A stretch of DNA of 64,000 nt from Siderastrea radians (lineage: Eukaryota; Cnidaria; Anthozoa; Scleractinia; Rhizangiidae). The position numbers and the translations under genes are program-made. The DNA lies in the NCBI GenBank assembly GCA_964017195.1, contig OZ024894.1, forward strand, positions 34,160,184 to 34,224,183, written 5' to 3'. Position 1 is the first letter of the stretch. Each line of letters opens with the position of its first letter. Shown here piece after piece: positions 12,001 to 22,464 of this stretch. The notes beneath the pieces were generated by a model that did not search any database, was not told the origin of the DNA, and saw only the letters and a program-made list of their open reading frames with translations.

Positions 12001-15000
12001 GGGGTCAACGTCCAGTCTCTCATGTGACACATATCCTGCACCGTTATAGCGTGTCACATCAGTTGCACTGATGTTTCAAATACTTTACATTTGCAGTTGC
12101 AGAGAACAGACTAGTGTTAAAAGTGTCGGGGATCTTTAGCATAATCACTTTTTAACGACAACGTTATTAGCTTTCAGTTTAAGGTTTGCGTACCGGGGGG
12201 GGTACTCCCTGTAATGGGCTACTCGGAGAGGCTGGGCCCGAGTGGGATGCCTTTTTTGGGCTTTGAAGTATATAAATGGTAGAGCAATGAACTTTTTCAT
12301 TATGCTAAACGGTCGTCGAAATACAACTTAAACTTAAAGAGATAGGGGCTAAGTCTAAGTACAAAAACGTTTGCAAAATTTTGGTAGAAATCATAGCGCA
12401 AAAATATTTGAAAGCTTAGAGCATTTGAGCAACTATGAACCCGCGATGATCTGTTTTTGGCTTATTTTGAGGTATATAGAAAAGAGGAGCAGTTTCGTTC
12501 TAGGAATATGGAAGCGTTATCATTCCGAAAAAAAGATTCATATATATATTTAGCCAAGCCTAAAAGCGGAGCTCCACATTTTTTCGCTGGTACTTATTAA
12601 TGTCAGTTAAAATACTCTCATTGACTTTTATCGATTGTAGCTCGATCGAGATTAACACGGGTGTTTTCCTGGGAAAATGTGATTTGATCCTCTTATTACG
12701 TCGACCGCATCGCACAACCCTGGAAATCGCTAATATTCGCCGTTTGGGGGCACAATGAGAACAAAATACAACGATTGAGGCAAGATTACGTTTGTTTTGA
12801 ACTTAAATGTAAATGTTCCTCGCAATATTTCAAGTTACTAGAAACCTTTCGATTTTCCCATACATTCTCTTATAATTTTGACACTACAAACGGTCACACG
12901 GTTTGTATGGGCTCCTGTGCAAAAACATTCTCAGTGAAGTTCAATTCCAAAACAGAAACGAGACTCTACGGTCTAAACCTAAACAAAGAAACAAGATTTT
13001 ACCGTTTGACACAACCTATAATCCGGCTGTACCGAATCTAAAAGATTCTCATACATGTAAAACACTAACACATTATCCAGAACCAACTAGGTCTCGCTCA
13101 GATCTTCAAACACGAGCCGATTGTAAAGGAAGGAAAAATCAGTAAAGGACATGCCTGTCCCCGCGATAATTCCCTCTAACAAGCCACAATCAAGTAACAA
13201 CACTTGACAGATTTGCTCTCCGGAGGAGATGTCTTTATATTATTGCGCATTTTACCATAGGCCCACTCGTCCTATATGTCCTTAAAACAAGTTATCTCCA
13301 AAAGCGAGAACGTAGAGGCTGAGGACTTGGAGAGTTTATTAAAACAGACAGATAAAAAGTAGAAACATTTGATAACTGTTCATTTGGAAACAAACCTTTT
13401 TCTGCTCTTGTTCTGTGGCATTATTCCCTGTGTGAATACCTTCCCAGCGTCTGGCCTAAGAAAACACACTGGCGTTAACAACAATGAAATCAATGATCGA
13501 TGAAAATCGATAACAATCAATAATAATCGATGCCAATTAATCAACTGGTATTGATAATCCATGAGCAATCCATGACAAAGATTTTTGAGATATTAATCGA
13601 TCGTCGAGTGTTATTGATTGCCATCGATTTTGATTGACCATCGCGCATAAGCTTGAATGCAGATCGCAACGCGTGATTTAATCCTTTAGCAGTTCATTCC
13701 GAATATTATCTCAGTCATCATTCATTACGGCTTAGACAAATGTATAATTTCATTTGAATCGTTAACAAGAAACTTGCATCAACAGTAATTCCAGTGTTTC
13801 TGCCCTTTAATCTTCTGAAGTTGTAAGCCAATGCCCGGTTTAAGAGGAGTGAACTAAAGTTACAGTTAACTTAGGCCCAATTTATACATCGCATTTCAGC
13901 GGGTCTATTGTAAATCTAGCCTCCCCCCCCCCTTACAAAAAACTTTTAAAAACACATCAAAACAAGGTCAGTGGCCTAAAAGTCGAACAGAGTGCAGACA
14001 CATACGATTCAGTATCTATAACATGAAATGCGTATTTGGACGCGACTGAGATGCGACGTATGAATAAGGCCTTACAATTATCACCTTATACTCTCCTGTA
14101 ACAAAGTATGAACCGCAAATAAAATACCGCAAGGTCATTATTCGCGTCTGTCCACTGTTTTTTGACCCAATAGTTTTTTTAAGAGCGTTAGGGTTGTCTG
14201 CTAGGAAAATGTTCAGTTATTGTTGTTCTAGTTTTGGGGGACATATGATGGGATATATTCAGTGACCTTATATGAGGTATTGGTGTACCTTTCACCTGCG
14301 ATACTTAAGGTTTCCTTTAACAGACGCAAAAGTTGCTACCAAACGATATGAAGTTTTTGACAGACTCACCTGGCGCCGGAATGTGACGAAGAAGTAGGTG
14401 TAAGCGCTAAAAAGGCCAATGATGCAAATAAAAAGAGGAATGTAGTATCTGTTCGATAAAAGAAAATGAAAAATTACTGAGTGCTCTAATTCGGAATTTT
14501 TGTTGGCTGTGTTTGGCTAAAATCTGCGTTATTTTTTCTGTCCAGAGTGATCCTAGTTCCTTAAAACGGGACTGAGATAAGAAGGAAGTATTTGTTATAA
14601 GAAATCATTCAAAGACTTGTGAGACCAAAACGTAAGACAGAGGATAAAAATAACTCAACACTTTTTCTTGACTGTTTTGATTTAATTGTTTTTTCGTTCT
14701 TGTTGTTGTTTTCTTATTGCTCTTTTTGTCTAGTTAGTGAGACAGTGAGTTTGACGCTAAAATGCCTTGAAACACCTAGTACTGAGGTATAGAAGTATTT
14801 CAAGCATTTGTTCTAACGCGCTCTTCCAAACTCGCGATGGACCAGAAATATGGCCAGAAAACGCGAAAGACAGGGGAATTATAATAACCATCTCTGGCTT
14901 GCCCATAAAAGAAAAAAATCTGAACGTAAAGATTCAGTATTCTGAACGATTAAGTCAAGGTAACCTCTTTAATTTGTTTAAAGAATGTATGGCTACAAAC

Positions 15001-18000
15001 CAAGGCAGTGATCGAGTGGTCATTGACCAATTCACGTTTAACAGTGGAGTCTCAATCGTGCTGGGTGCCATTCCAAAGGATGCGATGTTAGGATGTTTAT
15101 CCAAGGTACCTGGCTATAACAAACTTCTGTGTTATTCTTCCTTAACACAGCAAAAAGCTAATGTATCTTTACGAAAGATTATTCAGTCTGCATTGGATTA
15201 TTTGGACTAGAGCTCGTACAATAGACTGACTTACGTTGTAAACCGCCATAGAGCGCTGTCCTTAAAGGTCCCTGCAACCCAGCTAAAAAAAAAACAAAAA
15301 CAAATAGCACACCGGATAGGCCTTCGGTTTACACCTGACCTCTCTGGAACCGATCCGGAACGGATCCAGACGGATTTAAAACTGGACCTGCTGTTTTGCA
15401 GGTACAGATTTGGATCCGTTCCGGACCGGTTCCAGAACGGTCCCGTGTAAACACTCGGATCGGTTCCAAACGGTTCCATGTAAACAGAAGCCAATCCGGT
15501 CCGGTTCGGTTCGGAACGGTTCCAGTCCGGTCCCGTGTAAACGTGCCCTAAGTTGTCTGCTCAGTGAATTCAAAACTTTGGATTTATCAACTGAGTTGAT
15601 AAGGTAAATTGGCCACCGTGAAGAGATAAGTGGGCAATTTACCTTATCAACTCAGTTGAGAAATCCAGAATTTTGTGTTTCACTTCCCTACCGACGCAGC
15701 ACGGACCACAGTTTCTTTATTCGAATACGTAGTTCTTTGATAAGCATTTCGTGAAAAAAATAAGCGATAAAAGCGAACGACGAAATCATTTACATATATT
15801 TGATCGCGTTTTTATCGTTCTTACCAATACCAGCTTTTTACGGAATGATAATGGTACATGCTACACTGTTCAACAATGGTACACAGTTCAACTTGATCGA
15901 TAATAATAGATCGACTTGCCATATTCTTAGCCACTTGTAACTCAGATGAAAGTGACCTATCAGTTAGACTTTCGATGTCAACCGTCATTCACCAACTCAT
16001 GTCGGTAAACATAAAGAAGCTACTGATTTTTTCCTAGGACGACTGAATTTTTTTAAATAGAGACTGTTCGTTCCTTTGGTAAGTTCTTTCGGTTCAACCC
16101 GGTAATCACTCACCACCAGGGCCCTGCGGGTCCGTAAACGCCTTCACTGAATGGCAAAGTGGCGACAACAAGAGGTACGCCCCACGAAATCAAGTGATAG
16201 CACCTACAAACACAAGGAACAAATAAAACTAACAAACAGACAAACGACAATGGTCAGTGGCAAAAAAATTCGTTATCGTAGCGCTGTTTTTCAGTAAAGA
16301 GAAGGAAACTAGCACGCACCACTCCCGGGACCCCAACAGTCTTTCGTCGGCTATATCTCCCCTCATGGCGAACCTCATGGCTCTCCAGATGTTGAAGGTA
16401 ATACAGCAAACCCATGACAGAACGGCAAGGACTGAAAACAATGATAGTAAAGTTAATATATTACAAGGCGTCTTTCCGTGTTTCCCCCGGGCGGAATGCT
16501 AAATAATCATAAGTTACTCCCGAGTATGTAATTAGTAAATAACCACTTCCAGCGGCTGGTATATCGGAGGCAAGAGAGGATGAAGGGAGAGAGCGAATCC
16601 CCCATACATGGGCTTATTCCAATAAAAATTATTTGAAATCTGTTTTTGGTTCTGTGTTATTCTGCGTGGTTATTTTAAGGAAGACACTTAATTGGTCAGT
16701 TAGAACGGCGTCATGTAATTTTAGATTGTCGACATGGCATGGGAACAACGGATAAAAATAACCTTCACAAACTAATAATAAATTTCAAATAATTTTCATG
16801 GGTCACGGGGATTCACTTTCTTGTTCGTCCTTCCTTTGTCGGAGGATAATGCCCGAGGCTGAAGGATTGTCCGAAAGACGAACAGGTAGCCGAGAAGCAA
16901 AGCTTCGAAGGCAACTGTACAAGTCATGTGAAATTTTGAGGACAATCTTTAAGCCGAAGGCATTCTCCTCCGATATACCAACAAGCAAGAAAGGGGTTTA
17001 TTTATTTTAAGACCCTCTAATTGATTTCTACAACGTGCGCTCTTTATTGTGGTGAAGAGAAAACAGACAGTGAGAGTGTCACAGCACATTTGCGGTTAAA
17101 CAAATCCAAGTTGGTTAGTTTACTCGATTTTATTGCACTGTCAACAGATGGGAAAAGCTAAAAAACCTGAAAAAGTGACTTCTTGATACCCGCCGTCCGA
17201 ATTTGTACCACGTGATGTGTTTCATCCAATGAGCGCGCGCAAAAATTAATCCGTGGGTAATAACTATAACCTGTCAGTATAGAGAAGCACTGGAAACTTT
17301 TCTAGTGCTAATGCATCTGTACGGTCCACATTCCAAATAAATACCCAAATTCGCTCCACAATTCAACTGAACGGCGAGATCAGACGACAGATATGTATGG
17401 TACCTGCTGTCCAGAACGTGTCACACCCACCCGACCCCGGGACTCGGAGGTGATGTCTCTTGCCATGCGACAGTATTTATCTTTCATTAAACCGATAGGT
17501 ATCCACATTCATCAGAATCAAAATAAGTCAAACTTCGACATTAGGGAAAGCAAGATTTACCAGGGAAATGAAGAGCAATCAAACGAAGAAAACTTTTAAT
17601 TAAAACAATTTGGTCACGTGATGGGCCCCATCTTCTAGTTTGGGAAAAACCTCGTTTAAGATGCCCATTACTCATCACATCACAAGTTTAATTTTTATTG
17701 AATAGAAACAACTCCCCTTGGAAAGGATTAAGGATCCCTTAGGAATAAAGGAAAACGTTTCACCGGACAAGTGTTACTTGGTTGTTTTTGGTTAGGGCTG
17801 GTCCCTTTCTATGATTTACTAGATCCTGATTAATTATTCCGGCCGGCATTCCAAGTTACTGCATGTAGCCATTGCTCAGATATAAAAATAACTCAGTAGT
17901 TCTTCAATTTCGGGTGGGAATTAAAATATGAAATTTGTTGTAAATACAATTTGCATTGTTTGGACCACGACTTGCCTTCAATTTTAATCTGAAAGTCAGC

Positions 18001-18376
18001 TCTGATTCTTTTAAAATAAAGATTAATAGACTTTATAGCGGTGACACAATTACTGGTGATCCAGTAGTTTTCATTGTGGCCCACAAACAAGGACAGAAAC
18101 AAATATTTTGAAATAAACATAACAAGTAAAAATAAATAAGACTACAAGGAAGAATCCCAACTCGCGGGAGGTAAACCAGCATGACCGAGGAGTCATGCTT
18201 GTGAATTGTTTTGAGCAAGCTTCTCAAATATCACGGGAACCAGAGAACATTAATGACCAAGTTCAGTTCCACATGCTACATTGGATGCTTATTCTAGGTT
18301 AAGTTTGCGTTTATATGAATGTTTTTGACAGCTAAAATTTCCATTTATCATCATCATCATTATTATTATTATTGTA

Positions 18377-18413
<37 letters not shown>

Positions 18414-21128
18414 GGTAAATGAGTAATGGATGTGTGAAGCGGTTTATATTGTGTTGCTACGGAAGTCCTTCTTTGACCCTGTCTTCGTTAAAGGGACTCT
18501 GTCACCAATTTTAGCATTAAAAATTTATGGAGCCAAAAACAATGGTCCAGTTTTGCTAAACTACTATACTAGTGTAGTAAAACTGTAGGTAATTGCCTTT
18601 TACCAAGTATGGTCAGGGTGGAAACGGATTGAAACTTGAAAGAAAAAATTGGGCCGCTTTCTTTCAAGTTTTCCATCATGCCTAGCAATGTCTAGCAAAA
18701 ATCATCACAATCCGTGATTATGTTTGATTTTGCTTTCAAGAATTCACTTTATTATCTTCTTCATGGAGTTCTAAGGCCATGTTGGATTTAACTAGAATTT
18801 TTGACCCCAAGACAGACAAATTTCCCGTGACATAGCCCCCTTAAACTATATTGCTATTGTTCAACGAGTTACCGCAATACGTAACAAGCCAAGCTTGTAA
18901 TTGACACAGAGCTCCTCTTTCTTGGGGGACACCAGTCTGCGACGAAAATGAACAAGTTAGCTACTGTATGTGTAATATATGATTTTTTTCCTAATCCAGT
19001 CAACTTCTATAACGTTCTATGTTCTCTCAGAAGATGAAGAAAGTTCGAAAACATTATTGCTTTCCGGGAAGGGGCTTCTTGGTCAATCCTTGCCCAGGTC
19101 TCGTAGACAGTAGGGAAGCTCCCTTCACCGATAGCTCGCGAATTGATGTTGTATTGCACGCTCTCTGAACCCACTAGCAGCAATAATGTTTTTTAAAATA
19201 TTCTTATGGTATTAATTTCGTGGTTCAAATTTCAACTGGATGTAACTGTGATCATCATATTAGAAAGGTTAGTCAAGTTTTGGGTTTCCAGTGACTAATA
19301 TTAGGAAAACCGTACTAAAACTTACCAGTAGGATGCAGATACTCTCACCAAGAGCTGCAACGCTAAGAGCCAAGATCAAACGCTGAAACCAAGAAAATTT
19401 ATCTCATTATAGTTGTGATTATCATTATCACTGTCATCGTAGTTGGATAAGCTAGAATAACAATGTTGATTAAATCCCTCTAGAAGCAGTTGGACAAATA
19501 AACCTTAAGAAGAGTGTAAAGAATCGACTCATTTCTCAAACAAAAGCATTATTGACCAGGTTAACTAACTGAATGGTGAAGCAGGAGTGCAATAAGATAA
19601 GAGACAGGTGGTAAATGTAGCCAGTCAAGCAGAAAAACACAACCAGGCTAAAGAGTCAGATTAAATAATATACCTGATTAAAATATTTGTACGTCTTAAA
19701 CAGCCAAATAATCAGTACAATAAACACGCTGAAAAAAATTACAAAAGTAGAGATGTTAATAATGCGGTTTCAAATTGAACTGAAAAGAGTAAATTTGGCT
19801 GCAAAAAGTCTGTGACATTCGCGAAACTAGGGGCCTATGCTCTGAATTGACGGCGTATTGACATTAGCACCAGACTAACGCAACTATACTCCGTGTAGGT
19901 CAATATTCGAGTTCGAAACAATCTGTATCGAGCAGGAGTGGTAACGATGGCGACCTGGCACTTCACTCTGTCCTTTCACCATTTCGGAACAAGTCAACTG
20001 AAATATAGGTCTAGTAATTCGCCTGTCCGACGATAATAATTGTCAGTGATGTTAAAACCAATGAACTCTGTGACTGTGAAACGGGTTCAGTCAATGCCAG
20101 TTTCTTCAGAGAAGTCGCAGCTTTGGGACGAGCTAAGTAGAGATAAGAAGAGTTTACCAGCCGTTTTATTTACAGTCAAATTCAGAGGGACTTCACCCGT
20201 AAATCCACACACAACTGAAAACGAATTTTTATTCTGTCAAAGACAAAAGTTAACATCACAAACTCAATTCCCCTAGTTCCACTCAAATGGTTTATTGATA
20301 TTGGCTTGTTTCGAAGAAGGGCTTTGTCAGCATCGTCAACCCGGTGAAGCTGATATTTGTGCTAAGCAAAAATTCCATCACGCAAACAATGTGATCTCTA
20401 CTGTTTGTGTTACAGGGTCTCTAAAAAGTTTTCCCAGATGTTATTATTTTTTATTATCTCACGGAAAACGAGCTTTATTCTGCGGGCTTATTACATGCCA
20501 CAGAACTATTTTCCTCTGGTATTTAAGAAGGCTTGTTATTTACGTCATCATATCGTAATTAAGTTAAAAATAAACGTTACAAAAAAGTACCTCCAAGATT
20601 TATTCTAGACTGATTTATTCGATTTAAGTCGATTTATTTATTTATTTGTTTTATTTTAATGCCTCGAGGCCGGCGAATTGGGAACATTTCGGGAGTTTTG
20701 TTAATTAAAGGGCGAGAAGATTATTCCACATTTTTTTGTTTGATTTTTTCCATCAAAAATGTCGCAATGTATTACCATTTTCTAGGGAGACTTGGTACTT
20801 TCTTTATCCTAAGGTCGAATAGGAAAATTTCCACAAAGCAGCCTTACATATCCCTTTATAATTTTGTTCAGATACGAGTGAATTTACTACACAACTATTT
20901 TAGTCAGCCGTTACTGGTAAAACTAAAAGTTTCGATGTTACCTCCCAATCAGTTCCAGCGAGGACACAGTTTGTTTAACAGCATATATCACCGCCTGAAA
21001 AGTAAACATGGCTTTCAAAACTCGATCTCTAACGAGATGCATGTAGTTATTAGATGGTTGAATCACAGTAGAGTTACACTTACACAGTAATGCTGCTTGT
21101 CCATGAACAACGTGCAATTGCCAGTCAT
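3099..21128 (-). CDS. Seven-transmembrane receptor, cAMP-receptor-like (Dicty_CAR/class E type), 14 exons
   Basis: I assembled this gene from minus-strand exons with GT/AG borders and continuous phase: 21084-21128 (ATG), 20942-20994, 19674-19728, 19326-19382, 18873-18936, 16320-16431, 16114-16203, 15235-15282, 14370-14448, 13396-13455, 8683-8762, 7114-7187, 4929-4999 and 3099-3254 (TAG). They sum to 1044 nt and 347 residues. Transmembrane segments fall near 27-46, 52-70, 80-107, 130-147, 176-198, 226-247 and 257-281. The disulfide pair is probably Cys81 (LCQLQAW) and Cys159 (PWCWV). Motifs YHLISWGVPL, LWRFTTYYIPLF and LHVVSIPLTGLINAIAFG resemble Dictyostelium cAMP receptors and cAR-like receptors of animals, with adhesion and GPR157-type receptors as alternatives. 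It is a plasma-membrane receptor that presumably couples to G proteins; the ligand is unknown. The cytoplasmic tail (297-347) ends in NPAMEENA. The 13396 exon uses a weaker GTTTGT donor. All introns are TE-rich. Confidence 0.85.
4708..4741 (-). ncRNA. Hammerhead-ribozyme-like core (copy 1), degenerate
   Basis: On the minus strand the order CTGATGA, a 4-bp stem II (ACTG/CAGT) with an 8-nt loop, GAAA and CGTC matches the conserved hammerhead core. Stem I is poorly paired here and A-A replaces the expected first stem II pair, so this copy may be inactive. Hammerheads of this minimal form are known in Penelope-like retroelements; the surrounding 4620-4850 is probably such an element's tail. It lies in the last intron of the receptor gene. 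Confidence 0.5.
5039..6591. mobile_element. Harbinger-like non-autonomous element with a nested MITE
   Basis: Inverted ends of about 42 bp face each other. The left end starts GGGCCGGTTCAAACGTCGAA and runs to about 5080; the right end is its complement with few mismatches, starting near 6550. Both are flanked by TTA (5036-5038 and 6592-6594), the TWA target type used by PIF/Harbinger elements. There is no transposase ORF; the centre is occupied by a younger GC-rich element at 5292-6076. The left end lies 40 bp upstream, in gene orientation, of the receptor exon 4929-4999. The superfamily call rests only on the TSD and GGGCC ends. Confidence 0.7.
5292..6076. mobile_element. GC-rich MITE nested in the Harbinger-like element
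   Basis: The ends are long inverted repeats (TCAGTCAATTCCAGCGGTGC followed by a C/G run ending in CCCGGGC), with TGCA on both sides (5288-5291 and 6077-6080) as a possible 4-bp duplication. The subterminal regions contain several copies of an AAATGCCCCGGGG-type motif in both orientations, while the core is AT-rich and non-coding. It interrupts the element at 5039-6591, so it inserted later. Confidence 0.7.
7557..8152 (+). pseudogene. Frame-broken coiled-coil ORF of probable mobile-element origin
   Basis: Protein-like sequence continues across all three forward frames: a start (MNQGSHDSVEVQAAP) from 7557, then RQREREVKKLKFKGNEKQF near 7730, then SIKKGEHAEAQKTLETS and LADKSEAGW around 7815-7950, then NSEDEKRIKNAQEKASRTKK to about 8045. 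At least three frameshifts separate the pieces. The Lys/Glu-rich heptad-like composition and the ADKSEAGW motif recall an ORF that is multi-copy in coral genomes and tends to sit beside recombinase or RT genes; that link is from memory and unverified. It lies in the receptor intron between exons 8683-8762 and 7114-7187. Confidence 0.5.
8811..8847. repeat. (ACAAT)n microsatellite
   Basis: Seven perfect ACAAT units in an intron of the receptor gene, about 50 bp upstream (in gene orientation) of the TM6 exon at 8683-8762. The following sequence to about 8900 has a GCGCTTTACAAT-type motif often seen at SINE or LINE ends. Confidence 0.85.
9003..9163 (+). pseudogene. Non-LTR retrotransposon reverse-transcriptase C-terminal fragment
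   Basis: One open stretch translates to a run containing KLQSVLNAAARVFAC, KFDHVTNTLKEQHWLPVEQ and then a stop. This is the familiar (L)QxVxNAAAR...HWLPVxxR block downstream of the RT domain in CR1/L2-like LINEs. The usual continuation is lost at the TAA near 9161. It is a short relic without other element parts, in the same receptor intron as the hAT element. Confidence 0.7.
10801..11196 (+). CDS. Truncated hAT transposase N-terminus with zinc finger
   Basis: A complete 131-codon ORF from ATG to TAG inside the hAT element. A basic start (RGKRKRPYRQR) is followed by a C-x2-C-x12-H-x4-H finger at residues about 22-41 (CGVCKKELDSDYKDNHAKTVH), a BED/C2H2-like DNA-binding module found at the start of hAT-type transposases. 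The rest is acidic and low-complexity. It ends near the internal deletion junction, where a GTTAGGTGACAT motif is duplicated. If expressed, it would bind DNA but could not catalyse transposition, and could act as a repressor (inference). It lies opposite in strand to the host receptor gene. Expression is not shown by the sequence. Confidence 0.55.
   Translation: MTDQEPDRGKRKRPYRQRVICGVCKKELDSDYKDNHAKTVHKGQKVAFTMVRERNQSQLAFFTKSSAESRPSQKLFRSDNQTDAHDQDNTGSCWNVQTDGIERVEISPVSVVLELQDDQDEHVPIQEATVR
11243..11692 (+). pseudogene. hAT transposase C-terminal dimerisation domain, one nonsense codon
   Basis: One frame holds the conserved hAT C-terminus: SNLAVIPTTSC, then AERSFSGLRRLKTYLRSTMG and NSLAIVYIERSYG. 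A TGA at 11465-11467 sits between TSC and AERSFS where the family usually has Ser, so a TCA-to-TGA change explains it. The frame differs from that of the zinc-finger ORF upstream, consistent with an internal deletion at about 11196-11240 that removed the RNase H-like catalytic part. The C-terminus is followed by a TGA at 11690-11692. Confidence 0.85.
13485..13640. repeat. ATCGAT-rich degenerate repeat
   Basis: Roughly 150 bp with many ATCGAT/AATCAATG variants in both orientations and no fixed unit length, adjacent to the receptor exon 13396-13455. It is likely a decayed simple repeat; no gene is visible. Confidence 0.55.
14767..15210 (+). CDS. Unidentified 147-codon open frame
   Basis: An open stretch of ordinary, non-repetitive composition in the receptor intron, on the opposite strand. 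It has no in-frame ATG near its 5' end (the only internal ATG is at the KECMATNQG region), so if real it would be an exon rather than a complete gene. The protein is mixed hydrophilic with pieces such as IIITISGLPIKEKNLNVKI and VIDQFTFNSGVSIVLGAIP, ending SALDYLD before TAG. I do not recognise a family. It may be a 3'-terminal exon or a decayed insertion; nearby AG acceptors exist but none is compelling. Confidence 0.3.
   Translation: MKHLVLRYRSISSICSNALFQTRDGPEIWPENAKDRGIIITISGLPIKEKNLNVKIQYSERLSQGNLFNLFKECMATNQGSDRVVIDQFTFNSGVSIVLGAIPKDAMLGCLSKVPGYNKLLCYSSLTQQKANVSLRKIIQSALDYLD
15306..15548. repeat. MITE-like block with internal GGTTCCN(n)GTGTAAAC repeats
   Basis: Degenerate repeats combining GGAACGGTTCC-type palindromes with CCCGTGTAAAC. 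The right end, CCCGTGTAAACGTGCCC followed by TAA, resembles a common coral MITE terminus next to a TWA site; the left end is eroded. It lies 24 bp upstream (in gene orientation) of the 48-nt receptor exon at 15235-15282, separated only by that exon's poly-pyrimidine acceptor tract. Confidence 0.5.
15580..15666. repeat. Inverted repeat derived from a Penelope-like element end
   Basis: Two 32-bp arms (15580-15611 and 15635-15666) are near-perfect reverse complements built on TTATCAACTGAGTTGATAAG. The same AACTGAGTTGATAAG...AAATTGGCCACCGT sequence occurs once at 62700-62730, at the tail of the Penelope-like fragment there, so this looks like two element ends joined head to head. Confidence 0.7.
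18350..18411. repeat. (ATC)n/(ATT)n microsatellite
   Basis: A short CAT run followed by about 18 ATT/TTA units with one interruption, within a receptor intron. Confidence 0.85.
18492..18840. mobile_element. TTAA-flanked MITE (Kolobok/piggyBac-type target)
   Basis: Ends AGGGACTCTGTCAC and GTGACATAGCCCCC form imperfect inverted repeats, and TTAA abuts both (18488-18491 and 18841-18844). It is non-coding, 349 bp, and lies about 30 bp from the donor of the receptor exon 18873-18936. Kolobok is favoured over piggyBac by the run-of-G terminus; this is an inference. Confidence 0.65.
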
Positions 21129-21513
21129 GTTGTGAGATTACAGTGCAAAAGCAACAAACCTGTTATGAACAAGGAAGTAATTAGATCTCTGCACCACAGG
21201 CAACCCATGTAAAGATTCATATATTACTTTACCTGTTCCACTCCTTGCATATTAGGCAAACCAGTTTCAACATTTTCAGCCATTCAACACCGTTTAACAT
21301 TGCTAAATTCGGCGAGTTAAACGCAATTGGGAACCCTGTTCACTGATGATAAAATCTGAAGAATGCTGAATAATGTTGAACAAAGTTTGATTGCCATCAA
21401 ACATTCGTATAGCCTGCGAGCAGGCTCACTTAGTGTGTTATTCGCGTGAGTATCTTGGTGGGGGAGGTGGGCGAGAAGAATGGGGCATTCTTCTCACCGG
21501 CTCGCTTCCCCAC

Positions 21514-21860
21514 TTAATCATGCAAAAACACGAATTACTAACAAGACTTTCCTCGCGGACGAGCTCATTCAGCATCGCTTTTAGTAATTATGAGCACTAT
21601 CTGTTGCAGAAAACTCAGAGCAGATCCAAATTTCCCCACTTCTCGATATTTTTCACTCAAACGCGAAACCGGAACTTCACCACCAAGCCCAAACTTCACC
21701 CCTTAATCATGTAAAAACACGAATTACTAACAAAAGACTTACCTCGCGGACGAGCTCATTCAGTGTCGCTTTTAGTAATTATGAGCACTATCTGTTGCAG
21801 AAAACTCACAGCAGATCAAAATTTCGAATCTTTCAAGGTGGCCAAAGTAGCACCCGTTGT
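21514..21860 (-). repeat. Tandem duplication holding a possible 5' exon of the receptor
   Basis: Two copies of a roughly 190-bp unit (about 21514-21702 and 21703-21860), plus a partial third at 22085-22135. On the minus strand each holds an ATGAGCTCGTCCGCGAG block. In the copy at 21743-21759 it is followed by a good GTAAGTC donor; in the other copy the donor reads GGAAAGTC. Spliced to the CATAACAG acceptor near 21162 this could form a 5' UTR exon of the receptor, with the ATG giving only a short upstream ORF (inference). Confidence 0.45.
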
Positions 21861-22359
21861 TAAGGCGACAAAATCCCGGTTTCGCGTTTGAGTAAAAAAT
21901 ATCGAGAATTCAATCGATTTTCTCCGGTTTTTTTGCGTTGCGTGGCTGCTTCAATCCACATCCTTATTACTTATATGCCATCATCGCCAAGACCATTCGC
22001 GAAGGTGGTCAAATTGGATCAAAATAACATACTGTCTCTTTTGAATGGGAAAGGAATTTATAGATGGCGTCCGACCACGCGGAAAAGCCCAAACTTCACC
22101 ACTTAATCATCATGCAAAAACACGAATTACTAACAAATTTACTATTGAGAATTTAGTTGATTTTTTTCCGGGTATTGTGGGTTGCATGGCTGCTTCAGTC
22201 CACGTCTTTATGACTTAATACTTAATTTTATTGATTTTTTTCTCGTTTGTTTATTAATTTTTCTATTTATTTGTTTCTAACTTATTCAACCTGAAAGATT
22301 CAACAAAAAGGTTTTAAAACTCCATAAGTAGTGGACACGGACACTACCTCAGTGTTAAA

Positions 22360-22464
22360 TCATTCTCCAGTCCCATCATCCAGCATGCTTGGTAGTTCCA
22401 GCTTCCACTGGTCGTCTGTGGTGAGGGCGAAGCTGTCGCTTTTCCCACCCGGCTTCGGTGCCAT
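22360..22464 (-). CDS. Short coding-like ORF of 34 residues, unassigned
   Basis: ATG to TGA on the minus strand encodes a 34-residue peptide beginning MAPKPGGKSDSFALTTDDQW and ending MLDDGTGE; the frame extends seven codons further upstream. The composition is protein-like, but there is no domain, signal peptide or neighbour that explains it. It may be an exon or a gene fragment carried here. Low confidence. Confidence 0.2.
   Translation of the reverse strand: MAPKPGGKSDSFALTTDDQWKLELPSMLDDGTGE

Noticed and set aside
16798..17010. Pair of opposite-strand frames at 16.8-17.0 kb
   Set aside because: Shadows of one another in an intron, with no homology or splice evidence.
17893..18227. Minus-strand frame with FVGHNENYWITSNCVTAIKSINLYF, resembling a TM2-TM3 segment of the receptor
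   Set aside because: No AG acceptor or usable donor gives the needed phase; the exon at 18873-18936 fits phase, borders and the TM3 cysteine.
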